Counted from the stretch's first letter, positions 24,633-34,030 are shown. The stretch: DNA of 64,000 bases from Streptomyces abyssalis (GCF_001751365.1 NZ_LJGT01000040.1:787696-851695); one strand, 5' to 3'. Translations and numbers: made by a program. Notes: generated by a model not told the origin, from the letters alone.

Positions 24633-26396
24633 TCACTCCCCGGTGGCGGACTCCCGCCAGCGGTTCGTGATGGGAAGGCGGCGGTCCTTGCCGAAGCCCT
24701 TGGCGGAGATCTTCGTGCCGGGCGGGTACTGGCGCCGCTTGTACTCCGCGGCGTCCGTCATGCGCAGCACGCGCGTGACGACCTCCGGGTCGAAGCCGCG
24801 CTCGACGATGCCCTCGCGGCCCACGTCCCCGTCCACGTACAGCTTCAGGATGCGGTCGAGCACGTCGTAGTCGGGGAGGGAGTCGGTGTCGACCTGGCCC
24901 GGGCGCAGCTCCGCGCTCGGCGGTTTGGCGATGCTGTTCTCCGGGATCGGCGGGGTCTCGCCCCGCTCGGCGGCGACGCGGTTGCGCCACTTCGCCAGTC
25001 GGAAGACGTTCGTCTTGTAGACGTCCTTGATCGGCCCGTACGCGCCGACGGAGTCGCCGTAGAGCGTCGAATAGCCGCATGCCAGCTCGGACTTGTTGCC
25101 CGGCGCGAGGACGATGTGGCCCTCCTGGTTGGAGATGCCCATCAGCGTGACGCCGCGCAGCCGCGACTGGAGGTTCTCCTCGGCGACGCCCGTGAGCTCG
25201 ATGCCGTCCATGAAGGCGTCGAACATCGGACCGATCGGCACGGTACGGAAGTTGAGTCCCGTGCGCCGCGCCATCTCGGCCGCGTCGTCCCTGGAGTGCT
25301 GCGAGGAGTAGCGGGAGGGCATCGAGACCGCGTGCACGTTGCCGGCGCCGAGCGCGTCGCAGGCGATCGCGGCGACGAGCGCGGAGTCGATGCCGCCGGA
25401 TAGGCCCAGCACCACGGAGCGGAAGCCGTTCTTGGCGGCGTAGGCGCGCAGGCCGGTCACGAGCGCCGTGTAGATCTCCTCGTCGTCCTCCATGCGCGGT
25501 GCCTCACTGCCCTCGGCCTCCGGCTCGTACGGGGGCAGGGGGTCCTCGGAGAGCATCACGTGCTCCACGGTCAGCCCGTCGTCGACCGTCCCGGAAGGCG
25601 GCTTGGCGGCGGCGGCCGGCAGGTTCAGGTCGAGGACGACGCAGCACTCCTCGAACTGCGGTGCGCGCGCGATGACTTCACCGCCGGGGCCGACGACGAT
25701 CGAGTCGCCGTCGAAGACCAGCTCGTCCTGTCCGCCGGTCATCGCGAGGTACGCGGTGGTGCAGCCGGCCTCCTGCGCCCGCCTGCGCACGAGTTCGAGG
25801 CGGGTGTCGTCCTTGTCGCGCTCGTACGGGGAGGCGTTGACGGACAGCAGCAGTCCGGCCCCCGCGGCGCGGGCGGCCGGCACACGCCCGCCGTTCTGCC
25901 ACAGGTCCTCGCAGATGGCGAGCGCGACGTCGACCCCGTGCACGCGGACGACCGGGAGGGTCTGGCCGGGTACGAAGTAGCGGAACTCGTCGAAGACGCC
26001 GTAGTTGGGCAGGTGGTGCTTTGCGAAGGCCAGCGCCACCTCGCCGCGGTGCAGCACGGCCGCGGCGTTCTGCGGCGCGCCCGCGGGGCTGCCCAGCGTG
26101 GCCCGTACGTGCTCGGCGCGGTCGAGATAGCCGACGACGACGGGCACCTCGCCCAGCCCCTCGTCGGACAGCCGGCGCGCGAGCGCACCCAGGGCGGCGC
26201 GGCTGGCCTGCACGAACGATCCGCGCAGCGCCAGATCCTCCACCGGATAGCCGGTCAGCATCATCTCCGGGAACGCCACGAGATGCGCTCCCTGTCCCAC
26301 CGAGTGGCGGGTCCACGTCACGACCGCCCCGGCATTGCCTTCGAGGTCGCCGACGGTCGAGTCGATCTGGTTGAGGGCGAGACGTAGTTGAGGCAC
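24633..26396 (-). CDS. nadE: Glutamine-dependent NAD+ synthetase
   Basis: NadE amidates nicotinic acid adenine dinucleotide to NAD+ using glutamine and ATP. The 587-residue protein joins an N-terminal nitrilase-type glutaminase, with the triad Glu44 ('FPEMMLTGY'), Lys126 ('AKHHLPNYGVF') and Cys162 ('AICEDLW'), to a C-terminal synthetase holding the PP-loop 'GLSGGIDSALVAAIAC' at about residue 330. 'YSTLYGDSVGAYGPIKDVYK' and 'PPSAELRPGQVDTDSLPDY' are typical of long-form actinobacterial enzymes. The start is GTG at 26396, giving 'VPQLRLALNQIDSTVGDL'. A 14-bp palindrome lies 48 bp upstream. Confidence 0.95.
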   Translation of the reverse strand: MPQLRLALNQIDSTVGDLEGNAGAVVTWTRHSVGQGAHLVAFPEMMLTGYPVEDLALRGSFVQASRAALGALARRLSDEGLGEVPVVVGYLDRAEHVRATLGSPAGAPQNAAAVLHRGEVALAFAKHHLPNYGVFDEFRYFVPGQTLPVVRVHGVDVALAICEDLWQNGGRVPAARAAGAGLLLSVNASPYERDKDDTRLELVRRRAQEAGCTTAYLAMTGGQDELVFDGDSIVVGPGGEVIARAPQFEECCVVLDLNLPAAAAKPPSGTVDDGLTVEHVMLSEDPLPPYEPEAEGSEAPRMEDDEEIYTALVTGLRAYAAKNGFRSVVLGLSGGIDSALVAAIACDALGAGNVHAVSMPSRYSSQHSRDDAAEMARRTGLNFRTVPIGPMFDAFMDGIELTGVAEENLQSRLRGVTLMGISNQEGHIVLAPGNKSELACGYSTLYGDSVGAYGPIKDVYKTNVFRLAKWRNRVAAERGETPPIPENSIAKPPSAELRPGQVDTDSLPDYDVLDRILKLYVDGDVGREGIVERGFDPEVVTRVLRMTDAAEYKRRQYPPGTKISAKGFGKDRRLPITNRWRESATGE

Positions 26397-26443
26397 GGAC
26401 CCACTGTAATCGTCTCTCTGACGCGATGCGGAGGGCCGTGGAC

Positions 26444-26457
26444 TGTGGACGTCCACA
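26444..26457. promoter_or_regulatory. Palindrome in the nadE upstream region
   Basis: TGTGGAC-GTCCACA is a perfect 14-bp palindrome 48 bases before the nadE start, where an operator would lie. It resembles the outer TGTG...CACA of Rex boxes but with six rather than eight central bases, so Rex binding is not claimed. Confidence 0.4.
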
Positions 26458-26596
26458 CCGCCGGAGCCTGCAGTTCCGGGCGTTTTGCCCGGTCGGCCGT
26501 CACGAGCTGTTCACGAGAGCTTCACAACCGTATCCAGCATGCAGCTACCCCTACGCGAGGGTATCCGCAGGATTTCGATACCTGGTGTACTGGATT

Positions 26597-26619
26597 CGAT
26601 GCCCGCCTGGCGGGCATCG
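26597..26619. promoter_or_regulatory. 23-bp perfect inverted repeat before the TrmB/LuxR-type gene
   Basis: CGATGCCCGCC-t-GGCGGGCATCG has 11-bp perfect arms around one base, 40 bases before the start at 26659. It may be an autoregulatory operator, or, read from nadE, part of its upstream region. If transcribed, a hairpin this close could also limit translation. Confidence 0.45.
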
Positions 26620-26658
26620 GTCAGTGACGTGAACTCGCCACCGCACAGGGGGATCGGC

Positions 26659-27723
26659 ATGCTGGAGTCACTCGGGCTCGAACCCGTCCAACAGCAGGCG
26701 TACGAGGCGCTGGTCGACGGAGCGGTCACTGTCGCCGAACTCCGTACGGCGCTGGGTCTGAGCGCGGCGAAGGTGCGCGAAACCCTGGCCGCACTCGAGA
26801 AGCTGGGCCTGGTCGGGCGGTATCCAGGAGAGCGGCGCGGAGAGGAGCGGTTCCTGCCCGTCGCGCCCGAGGTCGCCTTCGAGTCGCTCCTGCTGGCCCG
26901 CGAGGAGGCCATCCACCGCACCCGCCGGCACATCCAGCTGCTGGCCACCCGGTTCCGCGCCAACGCCACGGCCCGCGACCCGGTCGACCTCGTCGAGATC
27001 GTCACGGGGCGTGCGGCCGTGATCCAGCAGGTCGACCAGCTCCAGCACAGCGCCACCAGCGAGATACGCGGCATCGACCGGCCCCCGTACGCCAACAGCG
27101 ACCCCGACCGGCTCGACCCGAAGACCGGGATGATGCCGGTGCAGGCGAAGACGATGGGACGCGGCATCGGCTACCGCGTCATCTACGACACCCACGGCCT
27201 GGAGACCTTCCACCGCATCGACACCGACATCGAGGCCTGCGCCGAACTGGGGGAGGAGGCGCGGGTGATGGCCGACACCCCCACGAAGCTGCTCATCGCC
27301 GACGACCGGGTCGCACTGATCCCGCTGCGGTCCGCGCCGCACGAGATGGCCAGCAGCGTGGTGGTGCACCCGTCGGGCCTGCTGGACGCGCTCTGCGAGT
27401 TCTTCGAGGTGCTGTGGGCCCGTGCGCTGCCGCTCTCCGCCTATCTGGCCGGACGTCCCGGCGGCGCGGGCGACGCCCCGAGCCCGGACGAGGCGCGGCT
27501 GCTGGCGCTGCTGACGACGGGCCTCACGGACCAGGTCATGGCCCGCCAGCTCGGCGTCAGCTACCGCACGTTCCAGCGGCGGCTGAGCGGCCTGATGGAG
27601 CGGCTCGGCGCCGGTACACGCTTCCAGCTCGGCATGCGCGCGGCCAGCCTCGGCTGGGTCTCGCAGCCGGCGGACGCCACCTTGCCGGCCGTGCCCGCAC
27701 CCGGCTCCGGGGAGACGGTCTGA
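26659..27723 (+). CDS. HTH regulator with TrmB-like N-terminus and LuxR-like C-terminus
   Basis: The 354-residue protein has two DNA-binding-type regions. Residues 1-75 resemble a TrmB winged helix ('GLEPVQQQAYEALVDGAVTV', 'LGLSAAKVRETLAALEKLGL'), and residues 285-325 a LuxR/GerE helix-turn-helix ('LLTTGLTDQVMARQLGVSYR' then 'TFQRRLSGLMERLGA'). The middle matches the TrmB-type effector region of this Streptomyces group. The ATG at 26659 has AGGGGG seven bases before. Streptomyces genomes hold many such proteins, several acting on secondary metabolism or development, but no target is clear here. A terminator hairpin lies 190 bases downstream. Confidence 0.87.
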   Translation: MLESLGLEPVQQQAYEALVDGAVTVAELRTALGLSAAKVRETLAALEKLGLVGRYPGERRGEERFLPVAPEVAFESLLLAREEAIHRTRRHIQLLATRFRANATARDPVDLVEIVTGRAAVIQQVDQLQHSATSEIRGIDRPPYANSDPDRLDPKTGMMPVQAKTMGRGIGYRVIYDTHGLETFHRIDTDIEACAELGEEARVMADTPTKLLIADDRVALIPLRSAPHEMASSVVVHPSGLLDALCEFFEVLWARALPLSAYLAGRPGGAGDAPSPDEARLLALLTTGLTDQVMARQLGVSYRTFQRRLSGLMERLGAGTRFQLGMRAASLGWVSQPADATLPAVPAPGSGETV

Positions 27724-28351
27724 GCGGGCTCCGAGGGGGTGTCCGACCCGCGAAGAACGCACCACAAGATGTCGATTGGCACACTGGCCGGTAACTCTTG
27801 TTCTCCCGGTCGCCCTTGTGCGAACTTCGATGCGTGACGTCGCCGGGCAGGACGGCTCACGACTCACGACCACACGGCCGGGCGCCGCCCGAGGCGCCGC
27901 GGCCAGGCAACACCCAGCCGCGGTCCGGTATCCCCCACTGCCGGACCGCGGCTTCCATCTTTCCCGGCCTTCACCGGGTCCTTTCTTGCGCGCCTTCCCG
28001 GGCTTTCCCCGGCCTCTCGGCGGTGCCGTTCGGCCGTACCGCACACTGCCCGCCCCCTGCCCGGCTACTGCCCAGCCACCGGGACCGCCGTGCCGCGGCA
28101 CTGTCCGCCGGAGCCCCGCGCGGACCGGCTTTCCCGGCTCGCGTCGCCGTCCCCCTCCCGTGGTCTACTGGGAGCGGCGTGAGGTGACGGGGCACGCGCA
28201 ACACCCCGGAAACCTCGAGGTGGGATGCTCGCCCGGTCTGCCCCGGAATCCCCGGGCGGGCGGCCCGAGGCGGCGGTCCGCTCCGGCGGGGCCGCTCCGT
28301 CCCGGGCCACCGGGTGCGAGGAGCCACCCCGACCAGCGAGGATGGGTGACT
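27724..28351. other. Long intergenic region before glnA2
   Basis: The 628 bases contain no gene I can support, although a frame open through it extends glnA2 upstream without family similarity. The first 120 bases are AT-richer, with TTGTTC/TTGTGC words that might be promoter elements for glnA2. The rest is pyrimidine-rich on the + strand and carries the hairpin listed separately. No GlnR-type GTNAC/GAAAC array was found here, unlike glnA. Confidence 0.5.
27916..27953 (+). terminator. 13-bp stem hairpin followed by TTT
   Basis: AGCCGCGGTCCGG and CCGGACCGCGGCT pair perfectly around a 12-base loop and are followed by TCCATCTTT. It is either the terminator of the regulator gene or an attenuator in a long glnA2 leader. 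Confidence 0.65.
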
Positions 28352-29713
28352 ATGGATAAGCAGCAGGAATTCGTGCTCCGCACGCTGGAGGAGCGCGACA
28401 TCCGGTTCGTACGGCTGTGGTTCACCGACGTTCTCGGCTTCCTCAAGTCCGTCGCCGTGGCGCCCGCGGAGCTTGAGCAGGCGTTCGACGAGGGCATGGG
28501 CTTCGACGGGTCCGCGATCGAGGGCTTCGCGCGTGTCTACGAGTCCGACATGATCGCCAAGCCGGACCCGAGCACCTTCCAGATACTGCCCTGGCGGGCT
28601 GAGGCCCCGGGCACGGCCCGGATGTTCTGCGACATCCTCATGCCGGACGGCTCACCCTCGTACGCCGATCCGCGCTACGTGCTCAAGCGCAGCCTCGCGA
28701 AGGCATCCGACCTGGGGTTCACCTTCTACACCCACCCCGAGATCGAGTTCTTCCTGCTCAAGGACCGGCCCGTGGACGGCACCAGGCCGGTGCCCGCGGA
28801 CTCCTCCGGCTACTTCGACCACACGCCGCAGCACGTCGGCATGGACTTCCGCCGTCAGGCGATCACGATGCTGGAGTCGATGGGCATCTCGGTGGAGTTC
28901 TCCCACCACGAGGGCGCCCCCGGCCAGCAGGAGATCGATCTGCGCTATGCCGACGCGCTCTCCACGGCCGACAACATCATGACGTTCCGGCTGGTGATGA
29001 AGCAGGTCGCGCTGGAACAGGGCGTGCAGGCCACGTTCATGCCCAAGCCCTTCTCCGAGCACCCGGGCTCGGGCATGCACACCCACCTTTCGCTGTTCGA
29101 GGGCGACCGGAACGCCTTCTACGAGTCCGGCTCCGAATACCAGCTCTCCAAGGTCGGCCGCTCGTTCATCGCCGGGCTGCTCACCCACGCGGGCGACATC
29201 TCCGCCGTCACCAACCAGTGGGTGAACTCCTACAAGCGCATCTGGGGCGGCGCCAACCGCACCGCCGGTGAGGGCGGCGAGTCCCCGTCGTACATCTGCT
29301 GGGGGCACAACAACCGCAGTGCGCTGATCCGCGTGCCGATGTACAAGCCCGGGAAGATGGGCTCGACCCGGATCGAGGTGCGTTCCCTCGACTCCGGTGC
29401 CAATCCCTATCTCGCCTACGCCACCCTTCTGGCCGCAGGTCTCAAGGGCATCGAGGAGGGCTACGAGCTGCCGCCCGGCGCCGACGACGACGTCTGGGCC
29501 CTCTCCGACGCCGAGCGCCGCGCGATGGGCATCGAGCCGCTGCCGCAGAACCTGGGCGAGGCGATCACGCTGATGGAGCGCAGCGAGCTGGTCGCGGAGA
29601 CCCTGGGCGAGCACGTGTACGACTTCTTCCTGCGCAACAAGAAGCAGGAGTGGGAGGAGTACCGCAGCGAGGTCACCGCCTTCGAGCTGCGCAAGAGCCT
29701 GCCCGTGCTGTGA
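28352..29713 (+). CDS. glnA2: Glutamine-synthetase-like GlnA2 (probable gamma-glutamylpolyamine synthetase)
   Basis: The 453-residue protein has the GSI fold: beta-grasp start 'VRLWFTDVLGFLKSVAV', 'EGMGFDGSAIEGFARV', metal ligands in 'THPEIEFFLL' and 'SHHEGAPGQQEIDLRYADAL', 'GSGMHTHLSLF' and 'EVRSLDSGANPYLAYATLL'. At the adenylylation loop it has 'DDVWALSDAE', with Trp where true GlnA has the modified Tyr, so GlnE should not control it. Its S. coelicolor counterpart (SCO2241, by memory of synteny) ligates glutamate to polyamines rather than ammonia, which helps detoxify them. The ATG at 28352 is preceded by GAGG; a GTG at 28346 would add two residues. glnE follows 220 bp on. Confidence 0.9.
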   Translation: MDKQQEFVLRTLEERDIRFVRLWFTDVLGFLKSVAVAPAELEQAFDEGMGFDGSAIEGFARVYESDMIAKPDPSTFQILPWRAEAPGTARMFCDILMPDGSPSYADPRYVLKRSLAKASDLGFTFYTHPEIEFFLLKDRPVDGTRPVPADSSGYFDHTPQHVGMDFRRQAITMLESMGISVEFSHHEGAPGQQEIDLRYADALSTADNIMTFRLVMKQVALEQGVQATFMPKPFSEHPGSGMHTHLSLFEGDRNAFYESGSEYQLSKVGRSFIAGLLTHAGDISAVTNQWVNSYKRIWGGANRTAGEGGESPSYICWGHNNRSALIRVPMYKPGKMGSTRIEVRSLDSGANPYLAYATLLAAGLKGIEEGYELPPGADDDVWALSDAERRAMGIEPLPQNLGEAITLMERSELVAETLGEHVYDFFLRNKKQEWEEYRSEVTAFELRKSLPVL

Positions 29714-29726
29714 GCCACGGCCGCGT

Positions 29727-29875
29727 CGGCGGCACCGGCCTCTCGCCGTAGCCGCCGCACCGGGGCGCTCCGGCCGTGTCCGCGGCGGCCGCTCATGCCG
29801 CGGCCGCGGCCCCCTGGCCGCGTCGGCGGCACCGGCCTCCCGCCGCATCCGCGGCACCGGCCTCCCGCCGCATCC
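29727..29875. repeat. 25-bp repeats between glnA2 and glnE
   Basis: GCGGCACCGGCCTCCCGCCG with its tail CATCC occurs at 29826-29850 and exactly again at 29851-29875. A degenerate copy lies at 29728-29752. All are in the non-coding spacer before glnE and can form GC-rich secondary structure. Confidence 0.75.
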
Positions 29876-29933
29876 GCGGCCGTGGACCGGGCAAGCAGAG
29901 ACAGACTCGGATTCGACGACGGAGGACGGTCAG

Positions 29934-32900
29934 GTGCAGGGCGGGCGCCGGGACAGCCGGTACGGACAACTCATCAGGCGCGGATTCACCGAACCCGCCG
30001 CCGCCGAAGGGCTGCTGGCCACTCCCGGCCTGGAGGAGGTGCGCGCCGACACCGGGCTGCTCGACGCGTTCGCCGCCACCGCCGACCCCGACCTCGCGCT
30101 GCGCGGGCTCGTACGGCTCGTCGAGTCGCAGGAGGATCCGCAGCGGCTGGTGGACACGCTGCTGGCCAGCAAACCGCTGCGCGACAGGCTGCTCGGTGTG
30201 CTCGGGGTCTCCGAGGCGCTCGGCGACCATCTGGCGGGCCACCCCGACGACTGGCAGGCGCTCGTGACGTTCGAGGCGGCCGATCTGCACCCGGGCGTCG
30301 AGGAGTTCGAGGCCGCCGTCGGTGCGGCGGGCGACCCCGACGAACTGCGCCACCGCTACCGGCGCACCCTGCTCTCCGTCGCGGCACGGGACGTGTGCGG
30401 CACGAGCGATCTGGCCCGTACCGCCGCGGAGTTGGCGGACCTGGCCACAGCGACACTGCGCGCTGCGCTCGCCGTCGCGCGGGCGGAGTCGCCTCAGGAC
30501 GCGGCGGCCTGCAGGCTCGCGGTCATCGGCATGGGCAAGTGCGGTGGCCGCGAGCTGAACTACGTCTCGGACGTGGACGTCATCTTCGTCGCCGAACCCG
30601 TCGAAGGCACCGAGGAATCCGCGGCGTTGCAGGCAGCCGGCCGTCTCGCGGCCCGTCTGATGCGCATCTGCTCGGACACCACGGCGGAGGGCACGATCTG
30701 GCCGGTCGATGCCAACCTGCGACCCGAGGGCCGCAACGGGCCGCTCGTGCGGACGCTCTACTCCCACCTTGCCTACCTCAACCGCTGGGCGAAGACATGG
30801 GAGTTCCAGGCGCTGCTGAAGGCACGTCCGGTCGCCGGCGACCCGGCGCTCGGCGAGGCGTACGTCGAGGCTGTGGCACCGATGGTCTGGCAGGTGGCGG
30901 AGCGGGAGAACTTCGTCCCGGACGTGCAGCAGATGCGCCGCCGCGTCGTCGCGGCCATCCCCGCCGCCCAGGTCGAACGGGAGCTGAAGCTCGGTCCGGG
31001 CGGGCTCCGGGACGTCGAATTCGCCGTGCAGCTTCTGCAGTTGGTGCACGGACGCTCCGACGCGACGCTGCGCAGTCCGACCACGCTGGCCGCGCTGGAC
31101 GCGCTCGCCGTCGGCGGCTATGTCGGACGCCGGGACGCCGCCGAGCTGGAGTCCGCCTACCGCTTCCTGCGCACCATGGAGCACCGCATCCAGCTGCACA
31201 AGATGCGGCGTACGCACCTGATGCCGGAAGCGGAGGAGGACCAGCGCAGGCTGGGCCGCTCGCTCGGCTACCGCAGCGAACCCGTCACGGAGCTGCACAA
31301 GGCGTGGCGGCGGCACGCGGCGGCCGTACGGCGGCTGCACGAGAAGCTCTTCTACCGCCCGCTGCTGGACGCCGTCGCACAACTGGAGGTCGGCGAGGCC
31401 CGGCTCTCGCCGCGCGCCGCACGCCAGCGCCTGGAGGCGCTCGGCTACGCCGACCCCGCCGGTGCGCTGCGTCACCTGGAGGCGCTGGCCAGCGGCGTCA
31501 GCCGCAAGTCGGCCATTCAGCGCACCCTGCTGCCGGTGCTGCTGGGCTGGTTCGCGGACTCCTCCGACCCCGACGCGGGGCTGCTCGGCTTCCGCAAGGT
31601 CTCCGACGCGCTGGGCAACACGCCCTGGTATCTGCGGCTGCTGCGCGACGAGGGCGCCGCCGCGGAGAACCTCGCCCGGGTCCTCTCCGCCGGGCGCTTC
31701 GCCCCCGACCTGCTGCTGCGCGCCCCCGAGGCGGTCGCGCTGCTCGGCGACGAGCACGGGCTGCTGCCGCGTTCGCGCGAGGCGCTGACGCAGGAGGTAC
31801 TGGCCGCCGTCGGCCGCGCGGAGGACGCCGAGTCGGCGGTCGCCGCCGCACGCGGAGTCCGGCGGCGTGAGCTCTTCCGCACGGCCGCCGGCGACCTCAT
31901 CGGCGCATACGGTACGGAGGAACTGCCCGCGGAGGAGCCGTCGCAGGCCGTGGACCGCATCGGTACGGCGCTCACCGACATCAACTCCGCCACCGTCGCG
32001 GGCGCGCTGCGAGCCGCCGTACGCAGCCAGTGGGGCGACGAACTGCCCACTCGCTTCGCGGTGATCGGCATGGGCCGCTTCGGCGGGCAGGAGCTGAACT
32101 ACGGCTCCGACGCGGACGTCCTCTTCGTGCACGAGGCACGGGAGGGCGTGAGCGAGGAGGAGGCGAACAAGGCCGCGTTCGCCGTCGCCACCGAACTGCG
32201 CCGGCTGCTGCAGCTGCCCACCACCGACCCGCCGCTGGTCATCGACGCGGATCTGCGCCCCGAGGGCAAGTCCGGTCCGCTCGTGCGCTCCCTCGACTCC
32301 TACGCGACGTACTACCGCCGCTGGGCCTCGGCGTGGGAGAGCCAGGCGCTGCTCCGCGCCGCCCCGGTCGCGGGCGACGCGGATCTCGGCCGGCGCTTCA
32401 CCCGACTCATCGACCCGCTGCGGTATCCGGCCGACGGGCTGAGCGACGAGTCGCTGCGCGAGATCCGGCGGCTGAAGGCCCGCATGGAGGCCGAGCGCAT
32501 GCCGCGCGGCGCGGACTCCACGACCCACGCCAAGATGGGACGTGGCGGGCTCGCCGACGTGGAGTGGACGGTGCAGCTCTTCCAGCTGCGGCACGGGGCT
32601 TCCGTGCCGGAACTGCGCACGACCCGTACGCGCACCGCCCTGGCCGCCGCCCGCGAGGCCGGTCTGATCGGCGAGGAGGACGCGGCCGTCCTGGACGAGG
32701 CGTGGCTGCTGGCGACACGCATGCGCAACGCGGTGATGCTGGTGCGTGGCCGGGCGGGGGACACATTTCCGTCCGAGGCACGGGAGTTGGGCGCCGTCGG
32801 ACGTTACCTGGGATACGAGTCGGCCGGGCCCGGACCGCGGGCGGCGGAGGCCGGCGGCAGCGGCGAGATGCTGGACGACTACCGACGCGTCACCCGGCGG

Positions 32901-32939
32901 GCCCGCTCCGTGGCCGAACGGCTCTTCTACGAGGGCTGA
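29934..32939 (+). CDS. glnE: Bifunctional glutamine-synthetase adenylyltransferase/deadenylylase
   Basis: GlnE adds AMP to, and removes it from, one tyrosine of GlnA, setting GSI activity by nitrogen status. The 1001-residue protein has two nucleotidyltransferase halves: 'GMGKCGGRELNYVSDVDVIF' (from residue 199, deadenylylase side) and 'GMGRFGGQELNYGSDADVLF' (from residue 712, adenylylase side), each followed by an 'LRPEGKSG/LRPEGRNG' and a 'GGLRDVEF'/'GGLADVEW' motif. The start is GTG at 29934, eight bases after GGAGG. The length is close to 1000 residues, usual for actinobacteria. Its substrate GlnA is encoded at 61-62.6 kb of this window; the neighbouring GlnA2 lacks the target tyrosine. 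Confidence 0.96.
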   Translation: MQGGRRDSRYGQLIRRGFTEPAAAEGLLATPGLEEVRADTGLLDAFAATADPDLALRGLVRLVESQEDPQRLVDTLLASKPLRDRLLGVLGVSEALGDHLAGHPDDWQALVTFEAADLHPGVEEFEAAVGAAGDPDELRHRYRRTLLSVAARDVCGTSDLARTAAELADLATATLRAALAVARAESPQDAAACRLAVIGMGKCGGRELNYVSDVDVIFVAEPVEGTEESAALQAAGRLAARLMRICSDTTAEGTIWPVDANLRPEGRNGPLVRTLYSHLAYLNRWAKTWEFQALLKARPVAGDPALGEAYVEAVAPMVWQVAERENFVPDVQQMRRRVVAAIPAAQVERELKLGPGGLRDVEFAVQLLQLVHGRSDATLRSPTTLAALDALAVGGYVGRRDAAELESAYRFLRTMEHRIQLHKMRRTHLMPEAEEDQRRLGRSLGYRSEPVTELHKAWRRHAAAVRRLHEKLFYRPLLDAVAQLEVGEARLSPRAARQRLEALGYADPAGALRHLEALASGVSRKSAIQRTLLPVLLGWFADSSDPDAGLLGFRKVSDALGNTPWYLRLLRDEGAAAENLARVLSAGRFAPDLLLRAPEAVALLGDEHGLLPRSREALTQEVLAAVGRAEDAESAVAAARGVRRRELFRTAAGDLIGAYGTEELPAEEPSQAVDRIGTALTDINSATVAGALRAAVRSQWGDELPTRFAVIGMGRFGGQELNYGSDADVLFVHEAREGVSEEEANKAAFAVATELRRLLQLPTTDPPLVIDADLRPEGKSGPLVRSLDSYATYYRRWASAWESQALLRAAPVAGDADLGRRFTRLIDPLRYPADGLSDESLREIRRLKARMEAERMPRGADSTTHAKMGRGGLADVEWTVQLFQLRHGASVPELRTTRTRTALAAAREAGLIGEEDAAVLDEAWLLATRMRNAVMLVRGRAGDTFPSEARELGAVGRYLGYESAGPGPRAAEAGGSGEMLDDYRRVTRRARSVAERLFYEG

Positions 32940-33127
32940 ACGGGCCGACTGCGTCGGGGCGTTGCGCCGAAGGGGCCGTGGGGTGGGCGGGTGCCTCGGG
33001 GGCTGGGCTTCCCCTGCCTGCGGCGGGGCCCCAACCCTGCCTGTGGCGGGGAGGAACGAAGCCTGCGGCAACGGCGTTCAGTCACCCGGCCCCTGCAGGG
33101 GAATCCGCGTCCGGCCGGTCCGCCGGG

Positions 33128-33994
33128 TCAGGCCGGTGCGGCGGCAAGTCTCGGCAGCCGGTAGGCGACCCGCCCGTACCAGCCGTAGGAGAGCGCGAAG
33201 CCGAAGCCCAGGCAGATGACACCGCCCACGGCGTCCAGCCAGAAGTGGTTGGCCGTGCACACGATCACTATCAGCGTGACCACCGGATAGAGGGCGCCCA
33301 GAAGACGTACCCACAGCGGCTTCGCCAGTGCGGCGATCGTGATGCCGCACCACACGGACCAGCCGATGTGCATCGAGGGCATCGCCGCGTACTGGTTCGA
33401 CATGTCGGCGAGGTTGCCGGACGCCATCGAGCCCCAAGTCTGGTGTACCTGAACGGTGTCGATGAACGCGTCTCCGCGCATCAGACGCGGCGGTGCCAGC
33501 GGGAAGATGTAGTAACCCAGAAGAGCGATGGCCGTGGTGGCGAAGACGACGAGCCGCGTCGCCGCATAGCGGCCGGGGTGCGCGGCGTAGAGCCAGACCA
33601 GCACCACGATGGTGACGACGAAGTGCAGCGTCGCGTAGTAGTAGTTCATCGTGAGGATGAGCCAGGTGACGCTCTCGGCCGCGTGGTTGATGGAGTCCTC
33701 GACGGCGATGCCGAGGAGCCGCTCCGTCTCCCACACCCAGTCGGCGTTGTTGAGGGCCTGGATGCGCTGCTCGGGCACGGCGTTGCGGATGGCGGAGTAG
33801 ACCGCGTAGAAGACGGCGACGAGAACGATCTCGAACCAGATGGTGGGCCGCCGCGCAGCACGTGACCGCTGCGCCCCGTCGGCTCTGTCACTCTCCCCGG
33901 CGGCCTCGGTTCCGTCCGCCGCTGGATTCGCGTTCTCCGGCCTTTCGGCGGCCGTTCTGTCTGCCCGTCCGGTCCTCGTGGTGGATGCCCCCAT
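33128..33994 (-). CDS. PAP2-family membrane phosphatase/phosphotransferase
   Basis: The 288-residue protein has about six membrane spans after a polar, disordered 50-residue N-terminus. 'AAMPSMHIGWSVW' and 'TANHFWLDAVGG' are the C2 (SxxxH) and C3 (HxxxxD-like) phosphatase motifs; the C1 region 'YYIFPLAPPRLM' resembles the Aur1/inositol-phosphoceramide-synthase group rather than simple PAP2 enzymes. It could transfer or remove a phosphate on a lipid in the membrane. ATG 33994 lies 36 bp after the malR stop on the same strand, so it may be read with malR, though a link in function is not obvious. Confidence 0.86.
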   Translation of the reverse strand: MGASTTRTGRADRTAAERPENANPAADGTEAAGESDRADGAQRSRAARRPTIWFEIVLVAVFYAVYSAIRNAVPEQRIQALNNADWVWETERLLGIAVEDSINHAAESVTWLILTMNYYYATLHFVVTIVVLVWLYAAHPGRYAATRLVVFATTAIALLGYYIFPLAPPRLMRGDAFIDTVQVHQTWGSMASGNLADMSNQYAAMPSMHIGWSVWCGITIAALAKPLWVRLLGALYPVVTLIVIVCTANHFWLDAVGGVICLGFGFALSYGWYGRVAYRLPRLAAAPA

Positions 33995-34030
33995 GAGGGG
34001 ACAGTCTGCCAGAAGGGGACACCTCTCCGA

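Noticed and set aside
26444..26457. A Rex (redox) operator
   Set aside because: The half-sites are two bases too close for the TGTGAACGCGTTCACA-type Rex box, so only an unspecified palindrome is reported.
27776..28351. A 192-codon N-terminal extension of glnA2
   Set aside because: Glutamine synthetases do not have it, its composition is Arg/Pro-rich and it crosses a strong hairpin. The ATG at 28352 gives the usual length.
29793..33071. A 1092-codon antisense frame across glnE
   Set aside because: It has the composition of a codon-bias shadow, with no recognisable domain, and lies wholly opposite the well-supported glnE gene.
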